Source: Certhia americana
Taxonomy: Eukaryota; Chordata; Aves; Passeriformes; Certhiidae
Direction: 5' to 3'
Assembly (NCBI GenBank): GCA_018697195.1
Contig: CM031879.1
Location: 44,055,193-44,119,192 of the forward strand
Length of the DNA stretch: 64,000 nt
Each line of letters opens with the position of its first letter. Position 1 is the stretch's first letter. The notes under the pieces are model-generated. The model saw nothing but the letters and a program-made list of their open reading frames with translations, was not told the origin of the DNA and made no database searches. The position numbers and the translations under genes were made by a program. This document shows positions 37,301 to 49,037 of the stretch, piece after piece.

Positions 37301-40300
37301 AATAAAGAGTTGAGTGAACAGATATAATCTAATATGTGATCAGAAAGTAAAGCAATGAAAGAGTGAAAAACTGCTCTTAATCCTGATTATGAAATGTATA
37401 AAGTGGAATAATACCCCAGAATTATAGACAGAATATTTGTTTCCTAGTAATCAGATAATTAACCATGGACCCATGAAGGGGATGTACGTGAATGTTAATG
37501 TGCATGTATTTACTGGGAGAAGGAAAACAATAATGGAATATTGAAGAGAAGTAGGGAGACACTCGGCTCAGCCACTTGGTGTTTTTTATGTAGAAAAGGA
37601 AAGCATAAAATCATAGAAATAGTTTTGTTCTATTATTTTTCCTAAATGCACTATTTTTAAAGCTTGGAAATAAGAGCAGAAGAAGTGCTTCCCAGGGAGT
37701 TAGAGAGAGAGGACTACTTGAGGAAATTAATTGTGAGCTGGATGGTATAGTTAGTCCAAAAATACCATAACATGATCAGCTTCTAACAGAAAGAAAACTT
37801 CAATTGACTTTAGAAATGCATGTATATGCATGCAGATTGTATACCAACACTAAATAAATGGCTTCAAATGTATTTTACATGTCACTGTAAAATGAATCTA
37901 GATGTTTAAAAGAAGTCCAAATACTGAATGTTGCTACTGGTGTCAAAGGCTATGCTGCAAGTAATCACTGTGTTGTAATGGTGGTCATATTATATTTGAG
38001 CTATTCAAATATTAGACACAAACAGTCTATTTCTAAGCCTCTTCAGCATAAAATTTCTCAAGATATTACTAGCAGATTGAGAGATGGATTATAAAGCAGA
38101 ATAATCAGAAAAAAGTTGGATGAGAATTAAAAGATATACAGTATCTTTACTAGGTGGCTTACTTTATCGAGTGCTGTAGTTTCTTCATAATTAACATATT
38201 CCATTAAACCCACTGAATTTTCATTTGAAAGCCTAGTCAACTAATTCTTCCTCAAATACTGTATTTTGAATAAGTAAAACAAAATTAAATATTCCATATT
38301 AATAATTTATTTCTTAAAAAAAAAATAAATCTTGACTATCTTTCCAAATCAATGGATTTGGATTCTCAAGGATCTATAAGTAAGATTTCTGTTCTTTTCC
38401 CAGAAGAAGAAAAAGAATGCCTTAAAGTCTTTTACTACAGTACAAGATACCTTCTGAACAAGTACTATGGTGAATCAGAGGAATCAGTAGACTACAAACT
38501 ATTATAAAATGTGTCTATGAATACTGATCCCACATGAAAATGAATGGAATAGTTTAAACTACAGTGCTACTATTTTGGTTTTGCCTTAGAATTAAAAAAA
38601 AAAATCTCTATGACCATAAATATGGACATATTATACATCCAGACTATGTTCTGAAAACATTTTCAGAATACTTTTTCCATTAAATATTTTTGGATTTCAT
38701 TTTCTTGACATGAATTAATTAAAAGACATTTCAAAGTTATAGAATATTCACTGAATGAAAGATCTTTATATTTATTATTTTAAGGAAAAAAATTAAAATT
38801 TTAGGCATTAATCAAAGACAAAACCACATTAATGAGTCAGAAAATTCCTATCTTCCATGGCCAGAAGGTAATGCTACATAAAAAATGCAAAGCAAAGGTA
38901 CAATGACCTTTAGTTCTCTCCCCAGGATCAAATATAAATTCATCCTATATTAATATTTCACATAGCTACAAAAGAGAGAAATGTGTTATTTTTCTGTATG
39001 AAGATACTGGAATGTCAGACTGTAAGACAATTTACTGCCAGGGGGAAGATTTAAGGAAGCTGTCTGCCATCCCAGGAACACTTGTATGGAGGAAGGGTGA
39101 TAACACACACTCCTCCTGGGCTCATCAGAACAACATCAGCTCTTGCTGCTCTGTGTCACACCTGACTGGCCCGGGTAAGCCACAGGGGGGGGAGGGAATT
39201 TCAGAACTCATGGCTCCTGCCCCTCAACATCACTCTTAATTTTCCCCTTAAATTGGCCTCTTCCTCCTCCTTGTTTGTAGGGTTCCCTTTAGGCTTAGAT
39301 GTTATTTTTGATTCACTCTGGGCAAGCACAATGCAAACACTGAGCAAGATGGCAATGCAGTACTCGACAGTGATTAAAGATCAGAGAATTGTCGAGGGAC
39401 ACAGTATTTAAAAGGATGTGCTCTGGCCAAGCAAGCTGAGTAGACTGAAGCTGAACAGGGGTGTTTGGAAAATAAGATCTATGTGGAATTATACAGCTAA
39501 GCAATTGCCATCCAGAGGAAAATGACATAACAAGAACTGTCTACGAATAATTAAAGGCATGTCATAAAGTAGGCCATATTTTTTGATTAATCAAAGAAGA
39601 CTGAGGAACTTATTTAAGATGCAGAGGGGAAAATTTAGGTTGCACATTAGGAAAGACTGTATAAGATTTGAACAAATAAGAGTTGATATTCAAACCAGAA
39701 TGTGCCATCACTTGCTTAAAGTGGAAAACTGTTCAAGAAGTCTTAATTTCTTTGGGGTTGTTTAGAAATAATTAAATAAACTTTGTGCTTTATAAGAGAA
39801 AGTATCAGGTGACCCCTAGAGGTCATCTCAAGACTGAGCAACTCTGCGGCTGCAATCGCCTCTGGCTTTTGTTAAACGGCAACAAAACCATGAAACAGAT
39901 TAGTCCCTTTTTACTATAAACAATAACGCTGTATTTTGACCACCCTCTGGGTACTTGAGATATCTGCATCCTATGTATACAAACTATACATTTTCATAAA
40001 TGGTTTGCTTCAAATACTGTAAGATTAAGGTTGTTAGTGTAACCTTATGGTATAAACAGAAAGTGGTGATTTATGGGCATGAGTGAATGCAAAACAGACT
40101 GAAAAGCCAGACTATGAAAGAATACATTTCTTTTTGTCAGTAGCAACGTTTTCAAGGCCACTGTAGAAAGCAAATCTAAAGTGTTGTAACATTGAATTGT
40201 GCATGACAGTGACTACTTTGTCCCTAATCTTATAATTTGCACTGTAGTGAGACAATCACTGCCAGCATGGTGCGAAGTCCAGTGCCTGGCAAATGACACT

Positions 40301-40371
40301 GGATGTTGCATATTTTTATCAATTAAAAAATATTTGCAAGAAATTACTTTTTTCTCTCTTCCTTTCCATAA
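31371..40371. other. unique sequence, no gene recognised
   Basis: Nine kb with no recognisable transposable element or RNA gene. Two weak splice-like patches (33,480-33,515 and near 39,012-39,174) and a short duplication (35,455-35,515) are described elsewhere. A CpG-containing patch at about 32,200-32,245 is unexplained. A decayed CR1-like similarity at 39,583-39,660 was not accepted. Confidence 0.5.
35455..35515. repeat. 23-bp direct repeat, 38-bp period
   Basis: A 23-bp unit beginning ATATCCATACTCTTACTG occurs at 35,455-35,477 and again, identical, at 35,493-35,515, separated by 15 bp. It is a small recent tandem duplication. A second direct repeat of 15 bp (AAAGCAAGATAAAAT) follows at 35,529-35,543 and 35,583-35,597. 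Confidence 0.85.
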
Positions 40372-40385
40372 TCCTGTATTTGGAG

Positions 40386-40660
40386 ATCTGTGGAGGATCA
40401 GACAGCTACAGAAGCTGAACTGGGTGGCGCTGCAGACCTTTTGGCCCCGGTACAGTGGAAGCCGTGGGAGAGAGAAGCTCAAGGCAGGAGCAGAAGTGAA
40501 GGCACCGCGCCCGGTCACTGTGACCCTCTGACGCTGACCGCTTTGGCGAAGGAACGTAACAAGGACAGTGCTAGCGAAGGAATGATAATGATAATCGAGA
40601 AGATTGTGTCACTAAGGGAACAGAAGAAAAAGGGTACAAGTGGAAAATTTTGTACAGAGC
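40386..40660 (+). other. candidate exon or CpG-rich block, unassigned
   Basis: This stretch stands out from AT-rich surroundings by about 11-13 CpG dinucleotides. It is preceded by a pyrimidine tract (about 40,348-40,368) and an AG at 40,384-40,385, and is followed by AGC|GTAAGG with the GT at 40,661. One plus-strand frame is open from 40,372 to a stop at 40,687-40,689, about 105 codons, so it is open through the whole candidate exon. The implied peptide is charged and contains no domain I recognise; no ATG starts it. It could be an internal exon, a non-coding RNA exon or an old LTR or retroposed fragment. Confidence 0.25.
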
Positions 40661-40689
40661 GTAAGGACCTATGTATACTGGTGATCTAG

Positions 40690-43600
40690 TGTAACAAACT
40701 GGCTTTGCTTGCATAGCATGGTCTGTATCTCTCAATTCTTGCAGATAGCCTCCAAATTTCTTTCTTATGTCTAATGAGCTTTTGTGGACAATGAGACTAC
40801 ATTTTTTTTTTTTCCTTTCTAAATGCTGTTTGTTCCTCCCAATTATGTACTAGTCAGTGGCAATTTTAGCAATCATATTTTTGTCAAGGTAAAATCTTGT
40901 AGATGCTTCAACTCATTATTTTAAAATAGCATTCATAATCACCTACCCAAATTATTTCTTGAATTTAGCATGGTATTCTGCAAAGGCCATAAGGGCTGTT
41001 AATTAGCTGTTAATTAACCTGCATGTGATAGCTCTAATGCCCATGTTTTCAGCATTACATTGTATGTATGCATGCTACATACATCAGTAGAAAAGTAGAA
41101 AGGGTCTCAATGGCAAAAGACTGTCAGTAAATGAAGATGTGATATAATTCTCTATCTGCTCATTTGTGATGGGGCAAATGGGTATAGTGGAGGGTGGATT
41201 GTTTAGAAAATTCAATTGACTTCCTCAAGGGAAACATAAGCAAGGCAGCCCAACCAGGTAATTTTAGAATTTTGCTATCAAAATTCTGCCAGTTGATAAA
41301 GTATCAGAGTTTAGCTGGCTGTATGACTTAGCTTGATTCACCCGTTTTATGACAGATTTTAATGTCAGTATTATATATATAAATTAATGTTTTAATGTGT
41401 ATTAATGTCACCAATACATAAAAAACTACAAACTCCAACTCCAAGCATAGAAAAATGTAACTCCTTGGTAATCCATGCTTTCAGAAAATTTAGCCTGAAA
41501 TATTTTTGGTTCAACAGCTTGAACTCTACCCACAGCTTTGGGGCTCAATACAGCCTCACCTAGAGCAGTCAAAAGGATTTGAGCTGCTTTTTGTACAAGT
41601 TTCTCTCATCCATTCTATTGCTTTCATGTTGTTTCAGGCAAAATGTGGCAAAATACCAGCAAGATTGAATCTGCTTCTGATTGGATACTGCTTTTCTTTT
41701 TGTAGTCAGGAGAACCTGGGCAGGTTAGAAAGAGACCCTGATTAATTTTTTTGCCTTTTGTAGTGCATAATTTTGATAGTTACTTTTTCATTATAATATG
41801 GGAAGATTCACTTGTTACAATTTTCATCTTCACCTACGAATCTATAAAGCAATGGCAGGTGGTGATAATGAAATGAGAGCTTTCAGGGTGTCAAAAAAGG
41901 TAGGTGGGTCTAGGATAATCAGCATTTTCAAGTTGTTTTCCAATCTGGTCCAAAAAATCAAGCAGTTTACTATTGTACAGGCAGTTTTGTTGTTGATAAA
42001 TAAACCTACATTTTGTAACATTTAAATAATGGCTATATCAACAGTTATTTACTCAAATAAAGCACCACATTCTATCAAATAAATTACATATTTTAGAGGC
42101 CAACACCAATTTTAATAATATACTTTCTTCAGGTAAAATAACCTAACAAAAGGCTATCCTAAATAAACATATTGGGGGGCTGAAATAGAAAATTTTAATG
42201 ACATTTGTAATATTTTCAAATATGGAACCATTTTCTTATCATTCTTTCTCAAGGTATCTTGCAATTTTTTCACATGCACAATACTACAGATCTCAGCAAA
42301 TGAAGAATATTGGAATTACAGAACAGCATAAAATTATTCCTTACCCATCTGGAATCTAGTATAGTGATTAAAGCAAGTGGGCCATGCCACTGGAGCAACC
42401 CTCCACAACTATGAAATTATTCAAAAGCAAAACATTTAAGTCTGAGCCTACAGAGGAACAGAGTCTTCTGGATAAAAAAAGAGTGGAAAATATGCTAATG
42501 GTTCTGTAAAGATGCTCAATCTGGTTTTGGTAGACAATTAAAGTGAAAATAACTTGTTCCTACAAAACTACTTATTTTCCTTTTCGCTCTTCTTTAGAAG
42601 CTACTGCTCTCTTGGGATATTGTAGAAATTAAAATTCAGCTTTATTATTTTTGTATACCATTCTATAAAAACACAAACTGTTACATTATCTGTAATTATT
42701 TTTTGTTATCCAATGTTGCATAATCAGCAGTCGCATAAATCAACATCTCTAAATTTTCTCTTCCTTCTGTTAGTAGCAGGTGATGCAGTGGTCATTGGAA
42801 TGAAATATAACATACATTATTGGGTGAAACCTCAGGTTAACTTCTGCCACCAATATGTTCAAACCTAATTATAATAGCTGAATTCCAGAATTAGAGTTCT
42901 CATATGGAAAACTTTTGCTGAAGTTTTACAAAGATAAAATAAAGTATCTTCCCTTACCTTTTTTAGATGAATGAGAGCACAGTAATCTTTCAAACTTTAA
43001 AAAACCTGATTTACTACTCTGTATTTTTCATACTCCAGGAGAAAAATTAAGTTTCTTTTCCATCTTTCCCTGTATTCTTTGGCAACTGTATTACAGGACT
43101 GTCTAGTGGCAGACTTCACACATTTCTCTAGTTAAGCCTATTTCCAAACATGCAAAAACCCCTCAAATCTGTAATCAAATTAAATAGCCTTTTGTATTTC
43201 AGTGACATAGCAGTATATTTACAGCTACCTATCTATTGTGTTGAGCAAAAAAGAAATAAAGAAAAGGATGACAGCATCAGGATACAATTCTGTCTTAATG
43301 AAAATGTGTGGCCAGCAAGGAATACTTTAAATTCGGTCTTAAGCAGTAAGAGCAGCAGCAAGGGCTGGTAACACTGCCTGACTAAGCTCTGAGCAAAGAC
43401 TTGCCAAGAGCAAGAAGTCCAGGCTGGGGCTGGGGCTGTCTTCATGAACCAGAGGACTGACTTTCCAGGAAGGAAATAATCTTGAAAGAGAAACTGGATG
43501 ATTCATTTTCATGGAAATACTTTGGTTTATCAGGTTTGGAGAAACAAAGGCAATCACAGCAAACATGTTTTTCTCCAGGCAAGACTGCTGAGGAAAAAAT

Positions 43601-46600
43601 TCTTCAGAGCAGTTAAGTAATTGCTGTTATGGTTCTCCAGTAAAGACCTGGATTGAGATAAGAAAGGAAGAAAATTTTCCACTGAGAATGAACTTCCAGT
43701 AAGACATTTCCCTGAAGAAGAGGTTCCTGATCTTGATGGAAAGACTGGATCAATAAGATATTTTGTGTAGTAGTAGTGATTTTATTTAATCAAGTAAGAC
43801 ATTTTGTATAGTGCTAGTGTAAAACACTTCATGTGTTCATGTTCCTCAAGGAGGAACTCCCCAGCTCATCTAAATGAGTGTTAACTGAGCATCATTTTTT
43901 TACAGCCCAGTCAGCTCTTCACTTCTGCCTGTCTGTGCTGAAAATGTCACTTAGCTGGCAAGCCTCTGAACATAGTTGGTCCTGGAAATGGTGACTCAAT
44001 CCCAGGCCCCTGCCATATATTTCTTAGGGCTATAAAGCATTGATTCAATGACACAGAAATCCCTCCAAACCCATGAACGTCAAGGTAGTTAGAAAACAGC
44101 TAATGCCAACTTCATAAACAGCAGACTTTGTGTCTGATTTTTACAGGATATTTTCTTCTGAATATCAGGGGAATGGAGTTGAGACTGTCCAAACTGACAA
44201 CTACACCCCACTGCCACACGATTAAGGAGATTTCACAGTTCTGAATGAAAATTTCCTTATTTTAATACATACATTTGACCTCCTTGCATCCTCTCCCTTA
44301 TAGAGCAGACATCCCTTGCAGTACACTGACAAAAATAAGAAATTGAGATTTATATCAGACATTTTCTGGATAATATTTACCTTCCTGATAGACCTCTAAA
44401 AAATTTCTGAAAATTCACAGGTGTTCAGAACTGACCATACAGGATGAAAATGTTGAAAGTGCTTTATAATTTTAGAGATTATTGCAGGTTACAGTCGACT
44501 AGAATGGTAGTTAAACAGCTTTTATATTTATCATTTGTACTGTGTAGCTGTCAGATCTTAGTAACTGCAGTCCTCTTTATTGTGATGGATCTTGTGTAAG
44601 GAAAGCCCATAACACTGAACAAAATGCTTCTGGTTGTTTAGTGAATGGTGCTTTTCCTTGTGAGTAAATAGCAAAGCAGTACACAAACCACAGGTCATAT
44701 GATATAAACATGATACCTAACTACCTGCAGTTGGAAGGGGGAAAACACTTCTAAAGTTTCCCAGAAAACATATAAATCTTGCTGAATGACTCTTATTTTG
44801 GATAGTTTACTTAATTTTATTCAGTAAATTACCTAAATTCTGTAAGTCTCATACTTTTTTTCATTTGATACATCACTCCTCTTTTATCATTATTGATTTT
44901 TTTTGTTATTTCTCCTCCTGTTTCTGCCTATTCTCCACTTTTATTTTCTGCATCTTGCATTCTCTGATCTTCACTTAAAAACTCTTAAAACCCCTCCTAT
45001 TTTAATTAAACAAGTTTGCAGTGCTGTTAATGTACACATAAAGTGCATAAATTCCAGATAATTGAACGAAATATAGAATTTATAAAAGAATTTATAGAAG
45101 TTCCTAGTAAGACATCAAGGAGTATGGTGAAAATGTACTAATGTTTTATTTTTACCAGTTCTACTATTCTACTAGGATTTTATTTATTATACTTATATAA
45201 AAGCATTTTGGTAAAGGAATACAGACACTAACAGGCTGATATTCTACCATGTCAATCAAAGGATTTGAGATTAAATTTCAGTACGGATAAAAATCAAAAG
45301 TACTGCTAAAAATGATCAGAGCATCTATAGAAAAAAGTTAGAGAAAAATCAGCAGCAATGAGACTTACAGTTTTTCTGGGAATAAGCACTGAAATAAACA
45401 GGACTGATCTGCATGTGGTTGCAGGACAGAAGATTAAGGTGGTGACAAATTACCATCTCTAAAGGGCAAATTTCATATATATAACATATTGATGTGAACT
45501 CTGCATCAGTCTGAAATGAGTTTTTATTACATCTTCCAAACTATTAGAAGGCGTAACCTCATGAGAAATTTTCATTTCTTGTACAAAAAAATGCCATCAG
45601 CTGGCTTCCTTTTGCCAGTCAGGGATTCCACTCAAGAAACTCTGTGTAGCTTCTGGCTTTGATCTTTGTCCCACTAATTCAGTTTCATGCTTCCTCTCAG
45701 AGTTTTATAATATCCACCTTGTGACAAAAATAATTTAACTGCCAAATGAGAACTCCCCTGATAAATGTAGAGTTTCTAGATATTTTTTAAAAACATGACA
45801 GAATACAGCAAAAACTACACTAAAACACACCCTTTTAACATCCGAAATAAGCAAGATAAAATGCATTTAAAAAATAAAGGATTAAAAGAGGCATCTGGGA
45901 AAAAAAGAGCAATCATGGTAAATATGAGCAAGAGTTACAGTAAGATCACCTTAGGAACAGTCTCTGAAGATTTGGTATAAATTGGAAATGTGAAAAGATG
46001 CTTGGTAACAGTGAGAAAGTCTGACTGCCAAGACGTTTCTACATCCAAGATACAGTCATTTTCTGTCCTAAATTTCATGGCAGAAACCCTAAAAATGTGG
46101 TAGTAATGAAAGCCCAAACAGCAGACATTTGAGGTCCATAAATGAACGGCCCAGATGGAAGCTAGACTTTTAAATTAAGACATAAAGGAGAAAAATATTG
46201 CAAAGTGGAATTGAATATACTTAGATTTTTAGTATAAAAATATTTGTAACAGGGAATCTTAACGGGTTTTTTCCCCCCTAAGGAACATCAGCATAACATG
46301 TTGTCATAGGTAAGGGCTTGATCATCTTTACAAACCTAACTTCCAACTGTAGTACAATGCCACTGGCCAAAGAAAGTATTTTAGGGTTGGCTCACTGGAT
46401 CTCTGCTCACTAGTTTCTCCGTGTGTTTTCTCTTGGGCTTTGCTGACTGAAATTTGTTTATCTCCCTAACCACAACAAGACATTGCATCAATGAGTTTAA
46501 GTCTCTCTTTAACATGAACATTTCAGGCTGTCTTGCCCAATATTGATTCAAGGAAGTTAGAGAAGATCTTTATTAGTGTCCCATTAAATCTGCAAATTCA

Positions 46601-48979
46601 AGGATATTCCCTATATTTCCTAGTTTGTTTGGTTTTTTTCCCAGACTAGATTAAAAGGTCCCAAATGAGAAAGTTTTTGGCTATTTTCACAACAGTCCTT
46701 TACATTGTACCTCAATGATACTTTATGTTACTGATACTGAACCCTCAAGTTTGTGTTTTTTTTCTTTCTTTATTCTTACTAATGGTCTTTTCTGGCATTT
46801 ATTATTTTGTGAATAAATTTATTCTTCTTTTGTATTTCAGTCATTTGCACACTATTATGTTACTCTTCATGTAGGAAAAGTTACACAAATATTCCAAAAG
46901 GTCTATGCCCTTAATCAAACCGCATCTATTGGATGCTTTGTAATATTTGTATTTAGCCTCTCAAGACCAAGGTTTATTTGCCCCACTGTACTTCCTGTTA
47001 TTTCCCTGATAATTTTATTCTCATAAAAAAACCTTGATATTATTTTTGCAGCCCATTTCTAAAGATATGGTTCAAAATAAGATACCAGCCTTCCTAGATT
47101 TATGTAATTTCTAATGAATTTTTCAATTTGGTTTAAATGAAGCATTTCTACAGCTCAGTGAAACCCCTGTTTTATCAGATTGCCCAATAAATACAGTAGC
47201 ATAAAAAACAAAAAACATAACACCTACTAAAAGTAGAGCCACTGAGAATTATCAGTGCTAAAGTGACAGAAGAAGATGTGATAGAAAGAGATTAAAAGCA
47301 GATACTTCCTATGCAAATAGGTAAGTTAGGTCTGGAGAATGCAGGAAGATAGAAAGGAGTAGGCAGTAATCCCTAATAAGCATGCACAAGGATCATATCA
47401 ACTGCTGATAGGGAAAGCAGACATTTCCATAAAATCACATTGTGCACTATTTCTTGAGGGTTTCCTGAACAAAGAAGGCTGTGGAACCTTTCATGGCTTT
47501 TCTACTCAAAACCCCATCTTCATTTATGGATCCCCTTTACCATCCTATTGCCGTTTTCTCTTCCCTGTTTTCCTTCTCCTGCCCTGTGAGCCCAGAGATT
47601 CTGTTTGCCCAGGGTGAACTCTGCCTGCACGAAGGGCAAAACAGAAAATTTACGTCCTTGACAAAATGACCATTTTCAGTGTTCTGGAAAAAATAATGGG
47701 AGGGAAGAGGATTGGCACAAATTAGCTAGCTGGATGATAATAATAATAATAATGAAGTTAAATACACAGTGACAGTTAAAAGTGACAGTTATTTTTGACA
47801 TGTAGTGGACAGTTGAGGAAAGGCAAATGAGGAACAAAATGCAGACCCAGCAATTTGTTACTTTGTGGTGCTTAATAACAACCCACAGCTGATATCCTGA
47901 CAGAACAGGGAGGAGTCCTGCTGCAAATTCTGGCAGAAGCAGAAGCTGTTTGATGAAACCAGATGAAGGGGTGAATTCTGACAATTCTTGTAGCCTTTTT
48001 TTCCTTTTTTTTCTACTTCTGCCATATCTATCTTTGCATAATCAAAGTAAGTCATTTCAGTACTGATGTTTGTTACAGAAGGGAAGGAATAGATTCACCT
48101 GTCATATTGAAGAAAACACTTGGGATTTCCCCTAAATTGAAGATGACACAGAAAGACAAAGTGCTGGAAGGACTTACCAAAAAAGTCATAACCTAGACTT
48201 GGGAGGGAATTGTAAGAGAAAACATCCTAGGTCTTTTTAGGACAAATCTTGACTTAAAACTTAATTCCTTTCCCAAGAGACTTAATATGATACTGGGTAA
48301 AATAAAAGCACAAGGACACATTCCTTGAGCCTTTGTTCAAGTAATTGGAAAGAATAAAGGAAAAAAAAAGAAAAAAAGGTGTTATTGGAGCAGAACTCCT
48401 TGCAATACTACACTTGCTGTACTGTATGTGTGGCCACTGCAGGGGGGTCAGAAAGCTACAAAATTCACCACTGAGCACAGATTTCTAAGGTTCACAGGTT
48501 TCTAGTTCCTCAAAACTAGCCAAAGAAAGGTGAGCAGCAACAATATCCTGTAGTAAACCCCTGTATGTTTCTGACCAGAGAGAAGAGCTGTTCAGATGCA
48601 GAATACATTGGTGAGAAGAGTTTTACTACCCAAGCTTGCAAACTGCTCAATTTTAACTTTAAAATTAGATTACATCTCTTTATATTAGAGTGTGGACAGC
48701 ATAGTAATGCAGTGGTTTTTAAATGCCTAGGAAAAAATGTGATACATTTACAAAATCATATACCAAATGAAAAAAGGGGCTTTTTTTGTCTTTTTGAGAA
48801 AAATAGTATCTTTTAATGTGATTTTTTTTTTTTTATGGTAAAAAGAGTATACACCATTGAATATAAATGGTGCAGTGACACATAAAATCTTAGGTCCTAA
48901 TGTGCATTCCAAGCAGCTTCTGAAGACTCTAGCATTTGCAAACACATTTTTCTAGTCCTGTTTACTTTGAGTACCCTCA
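40690..48979. other. AT-rich unique sequence, no gene recognised
   Basis: No transposable element, RNA gene or convincing exon. It includes a short hairpin at 41,061-41,083 (arms TGTATGTA and TACATACA), pyrimidine- and T-rich stretches at about 44,850-44,985 and 46,620-46,850, and the TAA microsatellite at 47,737. Confidence 0.55.
47737..47753. repeat. TAA/ATA trinucleotide microsatellite
   Basis: Five to six ATA units in perfect tandem, following TGG at 47,731-47,733. It is short, probably variable, and has no gene context. Confidence 0.8.
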
Positions 48980-49037
48980 TCTGGCACAGATGGCTTCTAG
49001 AGTTCCCTTCCACCTTAAATTACTTGAGATCCTGTGA
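48980..49037 (+). repeat. decayed CR1 LINE 3' tail
   Basis: A short stretch like the end of the CR1 3' UTR in forward orientation: GATGGCTTCTAGAGTTCCCT, then TCCACCTTAAATTACTTGAG and ATCCTGTGA, compared with the family pattern of a GATGG...AGGTCCCTTCCAACC segment and the octamer tail. It is diverged and short, so the call is moderate. Confidence 0.55.

Noticed and set aside
39583..39770. Possible decayed CR1 3' end in forward orientation (AAATTTAGGTTGCACATTAG)
   Set aside because: Only one short stretch resembles the CR1 segment that encodes FRLDIRK; the expected continuation and tail are absent.
41061..41083. Small hairpin with TGTATGTA/TACATACA arms
   Set aside because: Eight-base arms in TA-rich sequence arise by chance, and nothing suggests a microRNA-like precursor.
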